Notes: a model not told the origin generated them from the sequence alone. A DNA stretch of 64,000 nucleotides from Bacillus nitratireducens (GCF_001884135.1 NZ_MAOC01000078.1:62001-126000), one strand, 5' to 3'; positions 18,479 through 28,309 are shown, counted from the stretch's first letter. Numbers and translations are program-made.

Positions 18479-18682
18479 TTATAGTTTGATTACGTTTTTA
18501 GCTTGAGGTCCACGGTTGCCTTCTTCGATTTCGAAGCTAACTTTTTGACCTTCTTCTAAAGATTTGAAACCTTCAGTTTCGATTGCAGAGAAATGTACGA
18601 ATACATCGTTTTCGCCTGGAACTTCGATGAAACCGAAGCCTTTTTCGTTGTTAAACCATTTTACTTGTCCTGTAACTGTCAT
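18479..18682 (-). CDS. Major cold-shock protein (CspA-like)
   Basis: A 67-residue single cold-shock domain, starting [23 protein letters not shown]1 (KGFGFIEV) and RNP2 (VFVHFSAI) are intact, and the protein ends [10 protein letters not shown]. It is an RNA chaperone that melts structured mRNA at low temperature and is abundant at all temperatures in B. cereus. TAGGAGG lies eight bases before the ATG. The transcript has a leader of about 165 bases with a large hairpin (18740-18825), typical of csp genes. The sequence is closest to my memory of B. cereus CspA, but the paralogues are too similar to name it with certainty. Confidence 0.93.
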   Translation of the reverse strand: MTVTGQVKWFNNEKGFGFIEVPGENDVFVHFSAIETEGFKSLEEGQKVSFEIEEGNRGPQAKNVIKL

Positions 18683-18739
18683 AATTATTTCCTCCTAAGA
18701 AAATACATTTTATTATTTAGTCTTCATGTATAAAAAAAG

Positions 18740-18825
18740 AATCCACACATTATCAAATACGAAACATAAACTAGTTCTCACATACTTTTTCTCGTTCGTT
18801 TTCGGCACTTGATAATATATGGATT
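18740..18825 (-). promoter_or_regulatory. Structured 5' leader of the cold-shock gene
   Basis: AATCCACACATTATCAAATA...CGAA (18740-18763) is complementary to TTCGGCACTTGATAATATAT...GGATT (18801-18825) over about 25 bases with few mismatches and a 37-nt loop. The stem sits between the promoter and the ribosome-binding site. In other bacteria csp leaders of this length control mRNA stability and translation with temperature; that role is inferred here. Confidence 0.65.
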
Positions 18826-18852
18826 GCTTAATTTAATTATTCAACTGGTATT

Positions 18853-18882
18853 ATCATAGCATACTTAAAATAGAATGTACAA
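18853..18882 (-). promoter_or_regulatory. SigA-type promoter of the cold-shock gene
   Basis: On the minus strand TTGTAC (18882-18877), an 18-base spacer and TATGAT (18858-18853) give a plausible vegetative promoter, placing the transcript start near 18846. Confidence 0.55.
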
Positions 18883-18962
18883 TCCTTTTTAAAAATAAAA
18901 TTTCTAAATTTTATTATTTCTTATAAAATATAACCACACCTATTCTAATAAAGGAGGATTAC

Positions 18963-19454
18963 ATGGTAGAAATAATCCCTGAAAAAACATTAAAGAAAAT
19001 TGAAAAAGATATTGAAAATAACAACCTCGGAAAAGCAAGAGATAGAGTACACGGATTAATCGCTACTTATCCGAATGAGTTAGAACTTAGAAAAAAACTC
19101 GGTGATATTTACTTTACATTACAATACCCCGAAATGGCTGGACGATATTGGTATCTTGAAAAAGAAAAAACAGATGTTATGCACGCGGCATGTCGACAGT
19201 TTGAAAAATCGATGGGAAATGATCCTTATCATATTGTACGTGCTTTAAAATTCAAAGGAGATCATGACATTATTACAGGACTACATACGGAACATCCATT
19301 ACAGAAAAAAGTGGTAGAAAAACTCATTGATGATGATGATGATGAAGAAACATGGAAAGACAAGCTATTGGTATGGGGCTGTCTAGCATTATTCGCATTC
19401 CTTCTTTTTACTGCTACTATTGGTATATTCACTATAGTGAATTGGATATTATAA
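18963..19454 (+). CDS. DUF6584-like TPR protein with C-terminal membrane anchor
   Basis: 163 residues. The N-terminal 70 residues (LKKIEKDIENNNLGKARDRV onward) form TPR-like helical pairs with the pattern LGKARxRxxGLIxxYPxxLExRxxLGDIY, followed by GRYWYLE, as in the DUF6584 family. An acidic patch DDDDDEE precedes a single membrane helix at the C-terminus, so the TPR domain would face the cytoplasm. GGAGG lies seven bases before ATG 18963. Function is unknown. It is convergent with aceA and shares its terminator. Confidence 0.65.
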   Translation: MVEIIPEKTLKKIEKDIENNNLGKARDRVHGLIATYPNELELRKKLGDIYFTLQYPEMAGRYWYLEKEKTDVMHAACRQFEKSMGNDPYHIVRALKFKGDHDIITGLHTEHPLQKKVVEKLIDDDDDEETWKDKLLVWGCLALFAFLLFTATIGIFTIVNWIL

Positions 19455-19491
19455 ATAAAAGTAGGTGCCTATTATAGACACCTACTTTTAT
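19455..19491. terminator. Bidirectional terminator between the DUF6584-like gene and aceA
   Basis: ATAAAAGTAGGTG...CACCTACTTTTAT, a 14-bp near-perfect stem with A/T runs on both sides, placed between two convergent stops. Confidence 0.88.
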
Positions 19492-19493
19492 CT

Positions 19494-20771
19494 TTATTTC
19501 GTAAACTGTTCTTCTTCCGTAGATCCTTTTAGTGCAGTCGTTGATGAAGTACCGCCTGTAATAACTTGTGCTACTTCATCAAAATATCCTGTTCCTACTT
19601 CGCGTTGATGGCGCGTTGCAGAGTAACCATCTTTTTCTGCTGCGAACTCTGCTTGCTGTAATTCAGAGTACGCTGCCATGCCGCGCTCTTTATAACCACG
19701 CGCTAATTCAAACATGCCGTAATTTAATGAATGGAATCCAGCAAGCGTTACGAACTGGAATTTATAACCGTATGATGCAATTTCTTTTTGGAAGCTTGCA
19801 ATCGTTTTTTCATCTAACTTTTGTTTCCAGTTAAATGAAGGGGAGCAGTTGTAAGCGAGTAGCTTCCCTGGATATTTCTTATGAATTGCGTCCGCAAAGC
19901 GTTTTGCATCTTCTAAATTTGGCTCCGACGTTTCACACCAAACGAGATCTGCATACGGCGCATACGCTAAACCACGTGCAATTGCTTGATCAAGACCTGC
20001 TTTCGTACGATAAAACCCTTCTGGTGTTCTTTCACCTGTAATAAACTCTTGATCAACCGGATCGATATCACTCGTAATTAAATCTGCAGCATCTGCATCT
20101 GTTCTTGCGACGATAATTGTTGGTACACCCATTACATCCGCAGCAAGACGTGCCGAAATTAAATTACGCACCGCTGTTTGCGTCGGTAATAATACTTTTC
20201 CGCCTAAATGCCCGCATTTTTTCTCTGAAGATAATTGGTCTTCAAAGTGTACGCCAGATGCACCAGCTTCAATCATCCCTTTCATTAGTTCAAATACGTT
20301 TAATTGTCCACCAAACCCCGCTTCAGCATCCGCCACAATTGGTACAAAATAATCCGTATCACCATTTCCTTCCATATGCTGAATTTGATCAGCACGTTGA
20401 AGCGTTTGGTTAATTCGCTTTACAACAGCTGGTACGCTGTTCGCTGGGTATAAGCTTTGATCAGGATACATATGTCCAGAAAGATTCGCATCTGCCGCTA
20501 CTTGCCAACCACTTAAATAAATTGCTTTTAATCCAGCCTTCACTTGTTGCATCGCTTGGTTTCCTGTTAATGCGCCAAGTGCATTAATATAATCTTCTGT
20601 ATGAAGTGATTTCCAAAGCTTCTCTGCACCGTAGCGCGCTAACGTATGTTCAATATCAATCGATCCGCGCAGACGAATTACATCTTCAGCTGAATATGGA
20701 CGTGTGATCCCTTTCCAGCGTGTATCTAACTCCCAGCTTTCTTGCAATGTATCAATTCTTTCGTTTTTCAT
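19494..20771 (-). CDS. aceA: Isocitrate lyase
   Basis: 425 residues. It cleaves isocitrate to glyoxylate and succinate, the first step of the glyoxylate shunt used for growth on acetate or fatty acids and during sporulation. The catalytic signature KKCGHLGGK is intact, with [12 protein letters not shown] and [11 protein letters not shown] as metal/substrate-binding segments. ATG 20771 ([13 protein letters not shown]) is preferred because AAAAGGGG precedes it; the longer frame to 20810 overlaps aceB. It lies 25 bases after aceB in one operon. Confidence 0.96.
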   Translation of the reverse strand: MKNERIDTLQESWELDTRWKGITRPYSAEDVIRLRGSIDIEHTLARYGAEKLWKSLHTEDYINALGALTGNQAMQQVKAGLKAIYLSGWQVAADANLSGHMYPDQSLYPANSVPAVVKRINQTLQRADQIQHMEGNGDTDYFVPIVADAEAGFGGQLNVFELMKGMIEAGASGVHFEDQLSSEKKCGHLGGKVLLPTQTAVRNLISARLAADVMGVPTIIVARTDADAADLITSDIDPVDQEFITGERTPEGFYRTKAGLDQAIARGLAYAPYADLVWCETSEPNLEDAKRFADAIHKKYPGKLLAYNCSPSFNWKQKLDEKTIASFQKEIASYGYKFQFVTLAGFHSLNYGMFELARGYKERGMAAYSELQQAEFAAEKDGYSATRHQREVGTGYFDEVAQVITGGTSSTTALKGSTEEEQFTK

Positions 20772-20796
20772 ATGTTCCATCCCCTTTTCTTGTTTT

Positions 20797-22386
20797 TTAT
20801 AAAATTTCATAACCCGGTAATGTTAAAAACGGCATGAACTCGTTATTGCGAACAAGGTTTGTAAACAGTTTTGTAGCTTCTGCAAATCTCCCTTTCTTAA
20901 ACGCTTCCTTACCAATCTCTCTTTCTATTTTTGCTAGCTCTTCTTCTTTCAATTCTTCCATCAATTTAAAAGTGATATCACGGCCATCACTTAACTTTCC
21001 ACCCTCATGACGAATCCACTGCCATACTTGTGCTCTTGATATTTCCGCTGTTGCTGCATCTTCCATTAAGTTATAAATTGGAGCTGCTCCCCGCCCGCTT
21101 AACCAAGATGCAATATATTGAATACCAACGTTAATATTCGTGCGAAGACCACTTTCTGTAATCGTTCCCATCGGTACTTCTAATAAATCCTTTTCTGTTA
21201 CACGTATTTCTTCACGCTTTCTAAAAATTTGATTTGGCGTTTTCATTATGTGATTAAATACTTCCATTGCAACCGGTACAAGTCCCGGGTGGGCAACCCA
21301 AGTCCCGTCATGTCCATCTAAAGCTTCGCGCTCCTTATCAGCACGCACTTTTTCAAAAGCTGCTTCATTCGCTTCTGGATTGTTTTTAATCGGAATTTGT
21401 GCTGCCATTCCTCCAATAGCTGGTGCATTACGGCGGTGGCACGTTTGAATAACTTTCAAAGAATACGCGCGCATAAACGGTGCTGTCATCGTGACTTGCG
21501 CTCTATCTGGGAGTAAAAATTCATTATGATTTCGGAAACTCTTTAAGAAACTAAATATATAATCCCATCGCCCGCAGTTTAAACCAGCAGAATGATCTCT
21601 TAGTTCATACAAAATTTCATCCATTTCAAATGAAGCGTGAATCGTTTCTATTAACACAGTCGCTTTAATCGTTCCGTTCGGAATACCGATATACTTTTGA
21701 GCAAATACGAAAACGTCATTCCATAATCTTGCCTCTAAGTAACTTTCCATTTTCGGTAAGTAAAAGTATGGACCACTTCCTTTTGCTAAAAGCGTCTTCG
21801 CATTATGGAAAAAGTACAATCCAAAATCCACCAAACTGCCAGACATGTTCTTGCCGTCAACTTGCATATGCTTTTCTTCTAAATGCCACCCTCTCGGACG
21901 CACAATTAAGACAGCTGTTTTACTATTTAAACGATATTCTTTTCCGTTCTCATTTTTATGTGAGATCGTTCCCCTAGTAGCATCTCGTAAGTTAATTTGA
22001 CCTTCAACAGCATTTCTCCAAGTTGGTGCATTCGAATCTTCAAAGTCTGCCATAAAAAGATGTGCTCCTGAATTTAAAGCGTTAATGACCATCTTTCTAT
22101 CTACCGGTCCAGTAATCTCCACACGGCGATCCTCTAAATCTTTCGGAAGCTCAGCGATTGTCCAATCCCCTTCACGTATATGCTTTGTTTCTTCTAAGAA
22201 CGTAGGAAACTCCCCTGCATCAATTCTTTTTTGTTTCTCCACACGCTTTTGTAAAAGTTCTGTGCGGCGTTCATTGAAATTTCCATGTAGTTCCTTTAAA
22301 AAGCTAAGCGCCTCAGGTGTCAATATTTCGTTGTACGCTGGTAACATTTCTCCAGGCAATGTAACCCGTGAAGTTTGCGTCGACAT
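20797..22386 (-). CDS. aceB: Malate synthase A
   Basis: A 529-residue enzyme of the A type, condensing glyoxylate with acetyl-CoA to malate. Recognisable segments include [33 protein letters not shown] (catalytic/metal glutamate) and [18 protein letters not shown] 22386 follows AAAAAGGGG. Upstream, TTATATAAT and a short CTGTT-ataa-AACAG repeat near 22405-22430 may belong to the promoter/operator, but this is weak. It is first in the aceB-aceA operon. Confidence 0.96.
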   Translation of the reverse strand: MSTQTSRVTLPGEMLPAYNEILTPEALSFLKELHGNFNERRTELLQKRVEKQKRIDAGEFPTFLEETKHIREGDWTIAELPKDLEDRRVEITGPVDRKMVINALNSGAHLFMADFEDSNAPTWRNAVEGQINLRDATRGTISHKNENGKEYRLNSKTAVLIVRPRGWHLEEKHMQVDGKNMSGSLVDFGLYFFHNAKTLLAKGSGPYFYLPKMESYLEARLWNDVFVFAQKYIGIPNGTIKATVLIETIHASFEMDEILYELRDHSAGLNCGRWDYIFSFLKSFRNHNEFLLPDRAQVTMTAPFMRAYSLKVIQTCHRRNAPAIGGMAAQIPIKNNPEANEAAFEKVRADKEREALDGHDGTWVAHPGLVPVAMEVFNHIMKTPNQIFRKREEIRVTEKDLLEVPMGTITESGLRTNINVGIQYIASWLSGRGAAPIYNLMEDAATAEISRAQVWQWIRHEGGKLSDGRDITFKLMEELKEEELAKIEREIGKEAFKKGRFAEATKLFTNLVRNNEFMPFLTLPGYEIL

Positions 22387-22528
22387 ATTAGCATCCCCTT
22401 TTTAAACTGTTTTATAACAGATTTGATTTTATGTTTTATATTATATAACAAATCTTCAGAAAAGGAAGTTTTTTTTGGAAATTTAATGATTTTTTTACAA
22501 AACTGTGTTTATCCATTATGATTTCAAC

Positions 22529-22567
22529 AAAAAAAGAGTCAGTGTTATATAACACTGACTCTTTTTT
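22529..22567 (-). terminator. Terminator of the first SLH gene
   Basis: A perfect palindrome: AAAAAAGAGTCAGTGTTAT followed by its complement through TCTTTTTT, five bases from the SLH gene stop. Confidence 0.9.
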
Positions 22568-22572
22568 ATTAT

Positions 22573-23238
22573 TTATTCAAAAATTGTCTTAAATAAGAAC
22601 TGCGCATATTGTTCACGTGTTACTTTCATGTTTGGAGCAAAGTTTCCAGTTCCATCTCCTACAGAAATACCATTTGAACCTACTGCATTAATCGCATTGT
22701 ATGCCCAATGTCCTTTCGGTACATCTTTAAATCCTTGTGTTCCTTTTACCTCTAACTCATATGCTACTGTAAGCACTTGAGCCATTTCTGCACGTGTTAG
22801 TGTATCTTTCGGTCTAAAGTTTCCAGTTCCATCACCGTTAAAGATACCTACCTCTGTTAATACTAAAATTTCTTCTATGAACATTGTTGATTTTTCATTA
22901 ATATCTTTGTATGGATTCTCAAGGATATCGCCTTCCTCGAATACTTCACTGAAATCGATAGTACGATAAATCAAAGCAGCTACTTGTTCACGAGTTATGT
23001 TATGTCCAAAACCGAACACGCCATTTCCATAACCAAGCATAATTTCTTCTTCTGCTAAAGTTTGAATTGCTTCGTAAGACCAATGTCCTGCTGGTACATC
23101 TTTAAAGATAGCCTGACTTGCTTGTTGTGGCTTAGACTTAGCAGCTACTTCAGCATTCGCTGTAGCGCCTTCAGCACTAAATGCAACTCCACCCATAATT
23201 GTTAAAGCTGTTGCTACTTTTAAAATCTTTTTCTTCAC
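22573..23238 (-). CDS. Secreted SLH-only protein 1
   Basis: 221 residues from GTG 23238 (AGGGAGAG upstream). An N-terminal signal peptide of about 30 residues (KKKILKVATALTIMGGVAFS) is followed by three SLH domains that fill the rest, each with the pattern F-x-D-V-P-x-G-H-W-(A/S)-Y and TR-(E/A)-(Q/E)-x-A-x-(V/L). SLH triplets bind pyruvylated secondary cell-wall polysaccharide. No extra catalytic domain is present, so it can only decorate or compete for the wall. It is one of three tandem paralogues. Confidence 0.85.
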   Translation of the reverse strand: MKKKILKVATALTIMGGVAFSAEGATANAEVAAKSKPQQASQAIFKDVPAGHWSYEAIQTLAEEEIMLGYGNGVFGFGHNITREQVAALIYRTIDFSEVFEEGDILENPYKDINEKSTMFIEEILVLTEVGIFNGDGTGNFRPKDTLTRAEMAQVLTVAYELEVKGTQGFKDVPKGHWAYNAINAVGSNGISVGDGTGNFAPNMKVTREQYAQFLFKTIFE

Positions 23239-23564
23239 TGTATTCTCTCCCTAAAAAAAACATATTTTTTTCTAATATAAAGAATTAACGGAAAAGTAAC
23301 AATACACTTATCCATATAAGTTTTGTCTAATTTGTGAACTGTATTTTATATACTTATCTTTATACTTAGTGAACAATGAAGTTACTAAACCATACTTTTT
23401 AAACATAAAAAGTAACTAAGATTATCCTATTTTTTCCATTCTATACTATTCACCCCACTGTTAACATCAGAATAAATATACAAATAAACAATTTAAAATA
23501 AGAAAAAAGCGCGTTATCTTCGCGCTTTCTTTCAAAAAATATACTATATCAATATAATTTATTG
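23239..23564. other. Gap between SLH genes 1 and 2
   Basis: No coding frame is supported. The stretch holds the upstream region of SLH gene 1 and, at 23502-23533, a GC-rich stem (AAAAAAGCGCG/CGCGCTTTCTTT) that is the terminator of SLH gene 2. Confidence 0.6.
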
Positions 23565-24215
23565 TTATTCATTTTTTAAATGAAAGTTAATAATAGCTTT
23601 ATATAAAAATGTTGCATATTGCTCACGTGTTACAATTTTATTCGGTTCAAACTTTCCATTTCCTGTTCCTACTATGACATTATTAGATTGCAAGGCACTA
23701 ATTGCATTTTTCGCCCAGTAATTATTTGGTACATCTTTAAATGTATGCTGTTGCTTCACTTCAAAGGAATATGCCTGTGTAAGAACTTGCGCTACTTCTG
23801 CACGTGTTATTGTTTCTCTGGGTCTAAAGTTCCCCTTCTCATCACCTTTAAAAATACCGCGTTCTGTTAATGCTAAAATTTCATTTGGAAACATTGTTGA
23901 TCTTTCAGAAATATCATTATACGGATTTTTTAACGGTCCTTCATGTTTTATATTAAGTGCGCGATATAGTACTGCCGCCACTTGTTCACGTGTTACGTTA
24001 TCACCTACACCAAACTTTCCATTTCCATAACCTAGCATAATTTTATTATATGCCGCATCTAGAATATAATCATATGCCCAATGGTTTACTGGGACATCGT
24101 CAAATACAATCATTTCAGGATATTCTTCTGCTTTTATGTTAGGAACATTTGCACTTACCAATAATCCACCCATAATAGTCGCTGCCGCCATTACACGGAA
24201 CATTTTTTTCTTCAT
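23565..24215 (-). CDS. Secreted SLH-only protein 2
   Basis: 216 residues: a signal peptide (MKKKMFRVMAAATIMGGLLV) followed by three SLH domains (about 36-85, 95-150 and 158-208) with HWAYDYIL, TREQVAAVLYRAL and HTFKDVPNNYWAKNAIS blocks. AAGGAG precedes ATG 24215 by nine bases. It is closer to protein 3 than to protein 1, sharing LGYGNGKFGVGDNVTREQ-like and LQSNxVxVGTGxGKFEP segments, so this pair reflects the more recent duplication. It is cell-wall bound by family rule. Confidence 0.85.
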   Translation of the reverse strand: MKKKMFRVMAAATIMGGLLVSANVPNIKAEEYPEMIVFDDVPVNHWAYDYILDAAYNKIMLGYGNGKFGVGDNVTREQVAAVLYRALNIKHEGPLKNPYNDISERSTMFPNEILALTERGIFKGDEKGNFRPRETITRAEVAQVLTQAYSFEVKQQHTFKDVPNNYWAKNAISALQSNNVIVGTGNGKFEPNKIVTREQYATFLYKAIINFHLKNE

Positions 24216-24704
24216 TGTCCTCGCTCCTTCATTTCCACTTTATTAAAAGTGGAACATAATAGACTAAATTCTTTCCCCATATTACATATGCTGTATTTGC
24301 AAGCCCTATGTAATATATTGCATTTTTAATATCTATTATTTTGAAGATTACTAGGAGAGCCAATTCGCTCTCAATTCCAATTGGTATTCTGAATTGCATG
24401 CAAATCATTTGAAGATATATTCTCATCTTTTCGCTCTAGTTTCTCTGTTTGATTTTCAAAAAGGATAAACAAAAGCTTTTGCAAAGATGTTATATATAAA
24501 ATATTCTACTATCTACTAATCAAGTCCTTCACTTATAAAAATTTCACTTTCTAGACAAAAAAAGCGCAAATATCATATTTGCGCTTTTTCCAGCTTCATT
24601 GATTAATCGTTTAAATAGAATCTAAAAATTGCATTATGTAAAAACTTTACCTTTCAGACAAAAAGCACAAGTATAATCTACTTGTACTTTTTTTATACTC
24701 TTAT
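24216..24704. other. Gap with two tandem terminators
   Basis: No supported gene is present. Two similar hairpins, 24557-24590 (AAAAAGCGCAAATA stem) and 24661-24692 (AAAAGCACAAGTA stem), are each preceded by AGACAAAAA. The second terminates SLH gene 3. The first has no gene of its own and may mark a deleted SLH copy. Confidence 0.5.
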
Positions 24705-25367
24705 TTATTCCCATTTCCCTGGTGAATTATCAATTGATCGCTGTAAAAACTTCGCAAATTGCCCACGTGTAACGAGCATTTCAGGCTCGAACTTGCCATC
24801 TCCCGTTCCTACCGCAACTTTATTAGACTGCAATGCGCTAATTGCATCTCTTGCCCAATGGTTTTCTGGTATATCTGTAAATGTATGTGGACGCTTCGCT
24901 TTTAACTCATATGCTTTCGTTAAAATTTGTGCTAATTCTGCACGAGTCAGTGTATCTTTCGGACGGAAATTTCCATTTTCGTCCCCTTTAAAAATACCGT
25001 TATTTGTTAAATGAAGAATTTCATAAGGAAACATTGTTGATTTCCCACTAATATCTCCATATGGATTTTCATTAAACACACTTCGCTTTAAATGAAGTGC
25101 ACGATGTAGCACTGCCGCTGCCTGTTCACGTGTTATATTATCTTCTACACCAAACTTACCATTTCCATATCCATACATAATTCGATGATATACTAAATTC
25201 GTAATTTCATCATATGCCCAATGACCTGTTGTTACATCATCAAACTCTATCATAATATCAGGACCAGATTTTTGGATAACATCTGTATTTGCAGATACAC
25301 CATTTGCACTTACAAATATTCCCGCCATTAACGTTAATGATGTAGCTACTTTTAATAACTTCTTCAT
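24705..25367 (-). CDS. Secreted SLH-only protein 3
   Basis: 220 residues from ATG 25367 (MKKLLKVATSLTLMAGIFVS signal peptide). Three SLH domains follow, with EFDDVTTGHWAYDE, TREQAAAVLHRAL and TFTDIPENHWARDAIS as the landmark segments. The start is placed at MKKLLK because GGTGG is nine bases upstream; the longer frame to 25421 begins with non-signal sequence. It is most similar to protein 2 and the first of the three in the direction of transcription; each gene has its own terminator, so they are separate units. Confidence 0.85.
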   Translation of the reverse strand: MKKLLKVATSLTLMAGIFVSANGVSANTDVIQKSGPDIMIEFDDVTTGHWAYDEITNLVYHRIMYGYGNGKFGVEDNITREQAAAVLHRALHLKRSVFNENPYGDISGKSTMFPYEILHLTNNGIFKGDENGNFRPKDTLTRAELAQILTKAYELKAKRPHTFTDIPENHWARDAISALQSNKVAVGTGDGKFEPEMLVTRGQFAKFLQRSIDNSPGKWE

Positions 25368-25459
25368 TTTAGTCATCCACCTTTTTTCTTTATTCACCTC
25401 TTTTTCGATTATATTGAACACTCTAAATATTTACAATATTATTCAATTATTGGAATAAA

Positions 25460-26356
25460 TCATGCTTCTGAGCATACTTGTACTCTTTCATCTCGCGGCT
25501 TCCGAAAAGTAAATGCCATTCCTACAAATATAAGGATAATCCCCACTACTTGCATACTAGTCGGTCTAAATCCGGTAAAGACTGTATCTAATAGTATTGC
25601 AACCGCAGGATCTAAAAACACTAATACCGAAATTAATCTCGTCGATAAATCTCTTAAACTGTCAAAAAATAAGTAATATACAAATCCCGTATGTATAAGT
25701 CCTGTCGCTGTGATCATCATCCAGTTCATCTCTGTTAATCCTTGAAACTTCCCGAAGTCTACGAATGGTAGCAATAAAAATATACCTAAAAACGTTTGTA
25801 AAAATGTCATCGCATATGCACTTGTATGCTTAATTCCTTTTCCGAGCAACGTTGTAAATGCATAAAATAAAGCTGCAAGAAGCGCCCACACCATTCCAGA
25901 CGACATAAGTTTCTCAAGCGACATACTTCCATCTACCCCAGCTACTAAAACTGTACCGATGAAACATATGGCAATGGACAGAACCGCAAATGCTGTTAAC
26001 CTCTCTTTAAATACAATACTACCAATTATTAATACGATGATCGGTGCAAGATGATACACAGAAATCGCAATTGTAATCGACATGACTTCAAACGCTTTAA
26101 ATAAAAATACCCAGTTAAAAACGAGAAATACACCACAAGCTAATATTTGTATGGTCTCTTTTTTGTTCCATTTCTCACTTTTGTATTGCCCTGTTACGAA
26201 CCAACATAATGCTAAAAATAAAGTCGCACAAATACAACGAACGAATACTAATTCAAAAGACGGTAAACCTGTCTGAACAGAAAAAAATCCAATCGATCCG
26301 AAAATAGACATCGAAAGAATCATTTTTATAGCCGGCATTGATTTTGAATGAAACAA
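25460..26356 (-). CDS. EamA/DMT-family transporter
   Basis: 298 residues with ten predicted membrane helices in two EamA repeats (about 8-135 and 150-287), typical of drug/metabolite transporters that export amino acids or small metabolites. Characteristic segments are ILACGVFLVFNWVFLFKAFE and SVYHLAPIIVLIIGSIVFKE, and in the second half VLVFLDPAVAILLDTVF. TTG 26356 is the start because AGGAGG sits eight bases upstream. The substrate cannot be inferred. Confidence 0.85.
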   Translation of the reverse strand: MFHSKSMPAIKMILSMSIFGSIGFFSVQTGLPSFELVFVRCICATLFLALCWFVTGQYKSEKWNKKETIQILACGVFLVFNWVFLFKAFEVMSITIAISVYHLAPIIVLIIGSIVFKERLTAFAVLSIAICFIGTVLVAGVDGSMSLEKLMSSGMVWALLAALFYAFTTLLGKGIKHTSAYAMTFLQTFLGIFLLLPFVDFGKFQGLTEMNWMMITATGLIHTGFVYYLFFDSLRDLSTRLISVLVFLDPAVAILLDTVFTGFRPTSMQVVGIILIFVGMAFTFRKPRDERVQVCSEA

Positions 26357-26436
26357 AATATTAACCTCCTAAACATTCCACTGAATATCCCATATATTAT
26401 ACACTATAATTTTCCAAAACTCGAATGACCCATGAA

Positions 26437-26468
26437 AAAAAGAAGCAGTACACTACTGCTTCTTTTCT
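26437..26468 (-). terminator. Terminator overlapping the end of the Ste24-like gene
   Basis: GAAGCAGTA and TACTGCTTC pair across a 3-nt loop, with A-runs on the left. The stem includes the stop codon of the protease gene; it also faces the EamA gene's upstream region. Confidence 0.75.
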
Positions 26469-27718
26469 TTTTTATATTGTTCAAACGTATGAATTCTTTC
26501 GAAAATTGGTGGATGGGTATATAAGAAAAACTTCACTAACGCAGGTGGATTTACTTGGCTTAAGCTCGTTTTTGATAAATATTGAAAAGTTTTTACGCCA
26601 GATTCCCCATCTTTTGTCATATCTAAAGCGTATTGATCTGCCGCTCGTTCTTCTATACGAGAAACGTAGTTTGTTGCTGGTTGTGACGCAAACGATAATA
26701 CAGAGGAAATTAAGAAAAATAAAGGTAAAATTGAAAAACATGCCATTTTGGAAATTTGCAGCGTATCTCCCCATTTTCGAATACACATATTTAAAATACG
26801 ACTAATTAAATACATACCTATAAACGATATGAAAATATAACTCGCAACGCCCCAATATATATGTTTCATTACGTAATGTCCCATTTCATGGGCCATAATA
26901 AATAAAATCTCTTTATCTTTTAATTGCTGAAGTGTTGTATCCCACATTACAATACGAAGGTTTTTTCCAATTCCTGTTACATATGCATTTAACGCATTTG
27001 TTTTTTCCGACATATTTACTTCATATACATGTTCAGATGGAATATCAGCTTTATCTGCGATTGCTAAGATTTTCGTTTCTAATTCCTTATTTTTCAGCGT
27101 TGAAAAATCATTATAAAGTGGATCAATTACAACAGGTTGCACGAACGTTAAAAAAATTGTAAACGGTACAGAGAGTGCCCACCCTGCTAGCCACCATCTC
27201 TTCGGGAATTTACGGATGAGCCATAAAAGAACTGTAACAATGAGTAACATAGTCGCATAATTCACCCAAAAATCGATAACATGATCTTTTATCCAGCTTT
27301 GTGTACTTTGCGTGGAAATACCGTAATCAACCGACACTTTACGCCCAATCCATTGCATCGGTAATGCAAGAACTGTTGTCAGTAATGATAAATAAAAGAA
27401 ATAAATCGCAACTTGTAAGACATTTATTTTGGTCGTTTCCTTCGACCATTTCTCAAACTTTTTTGAAATACCGAGCACAAGTACAAACAATAAAATAATC
27501 CATTCAAGAGGCGTCGCTAAAAAGTACAGTAAGTTTTTCACGCGCGAATAATCTTGGCTTAGCGTAAGCTCCCTCGCATTCATAAAAGTCTCTGGATCTG
27601 CCCTCGTTCCTTTATACATGTCCGGAATGAGTTCATGATTCCATCCAAATAAATACCAATATATAAGTAACGCAAACCCAACGTACAAAAAAAGCGACCA
27701 TCCAATAACTTTCCTCAC
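26453..27718 (-). CDS. M48-family membrane metalloprotease (YhfN-like, Ste24/CAAX protease type)
   Basis: 421 residues with about seven membrane helices and the zinc motif HEMGH at residues 277-281; the third ligand is probably Glu in the IEERAADQYAL segment. The architecture (N-terminal membrane bundle, a VVIDPLYNDFSTL segment, then a catalytic domain) is that of Ste24-type peptidases. It corresponds to yhfN of B. subtilis, which also lies near lcfB and comK. GTG 27718 follows GAGGGA. The substrate in bacteria is unknown. Confidence 0.88.
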   Translation of the reverse strand: MRKVIGWSLFLYVGFALLIYWYLFGWNHELIPDMYKGTRADPETFMNARELTLSQDYSRVKNLLYFLATPLEWIILLFVLVLGISKKFEKWSKETTKINVLQVAIYFFYLSLLTTVLALPMQWIGRKVSVDYGISTQSTQSWIKDHVIDFWVNYATMLLIVTVLLWLIRKFPKRWWLAGWALSVPFTIFLTFVQPVVIDPLYNDFSTLKNKELETKILAIADKADIPSEHVYEVNMSEKTNALNAYVTGIGKNLRIVMWDTTLQQLKDKEILFIMAHEMGHYVMKHIYWGVASYIFISFIGMYLISRILNMCIRKWGDTLQISKMACFSILPLFFLISSVLSFASQPATNYVSRIEERAADQYALDMTKDGESGVKTFQYLSKTSLSQVNPPALVKFFLYTHPPIFERIHTFEQYKKEKKQ

Positions 27719-27776
27719 GCTATTCCCTCCTCTATGCTGCCTGTCTATTATTATTGTAAGTTCGTACTTTCAAAAT

Positions 27777-27806
27777 TAGAACAAGCTAATCGTGAGAATT
27801 GTTCTA
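27777..27806. promoter_or_regulatory. Inverted repeat upstream of the Ste24-like protease gene
   Basis: TAGAACAA (27777-27784) and TTGTTCTA (27799-27806) are a perfect 8-bp inverted repeat with a 14-base spacer, about 60 bases before the protease start. It could be an operator; there is no independent support. Confidence 0.3.
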
Positions 27807-27827
27807 GCTCGTTCCATTTACATAAAA

Positions 27828-27958
27828 AAACTCTTCTATTACAAGAAGAGTTTCACCTGTTTTTAAATATTTTCTTCGGCTCATAATCTGGTATAGGAAA
27901 TGTACTTACAAACCAGCGCCTTTTACATATCGTATATATTCATAGTCCTTAAAATCCT
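27828..27958 (-). pseudogene. Terminator with the C-terminal tail of a lost gene upstream
   Basis: AAACTCTTCT/AGAAGAGTTT at 27828-27853 is a good terminator on the minus strand (TTTTTTATG follows). Directly upstream of it, a short open frame ends CKRRWFVSTFPIPDYEPKK... then TGA, which looks like a real protein tail, but it has no start and is cut off by an in-frame TGA about 27 codons earlier. A degraded small gene is the simplest reading; the product is not recognised. Confidence 0.3.
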
Positions 27959-27960
27959 TC

Positions 27961-28260
27961 TTAAGGAAGCACATCTATTAATAAACTAAAATCTTGCAAA
28001 GAAAATGAACTATATTTCATAATACCTTGTACAGTTAAAAGTAAAATAAGACCCATCACACACATATAATTAATACTTTCTTCATGCTTTTTCTCAGCAA
28101 CTACTCCGCCCGTTATGCATAAAATCCCTAATAAATGGAGCGCTAAATACATAAAAAAGTAAGCTTCCTCCCAGCGAAGAACAACATTTACTGTCGTAAT
28201 CAATACTAAACTCAGTACAATCAAATAAAAAAACTTATTTGACGATATTGTTTCATTCAT
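27961..28260 (-). CDS. Small membrane protein, unknown function
   Basis: 99 residues with three strongly hydrophobic segments (about 10-28, 34-54 and 66-84): FFYLIVLSLVLITTVNVVL, YLALHLLGILCITGGVV and YMCVMGLILLLTVQGI. It starts MNETISSNKF at ATG 28260, with AAGGGATG about ten bases upstream. No family is recognised. It lies downstream of the frameshifted small gene and CPBP gene in the same direction. Confidence 0.5.
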   Translation of the reverse strand: MNETISSNKFFYLIVLSLVLITTVNVVLRWEEAYFFMYLALHLLGILCITGGVVAEKKHEESINYMCVMGLILLLTVQGIMKYSSFSLQDFSLLIDVLP

Positions 28261-28309
28261 ATAATTTTATACATCCCTTTCAAATTTCGAATTAATGATG
28301 ATTTAGTTT

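Noticed and set aside
24229-24426. 65-codon minus-strand frame upstream of SLH gene 2
   Set aside because: Overlaps the promoter region of the SLH gene; no ribosome-binding site.
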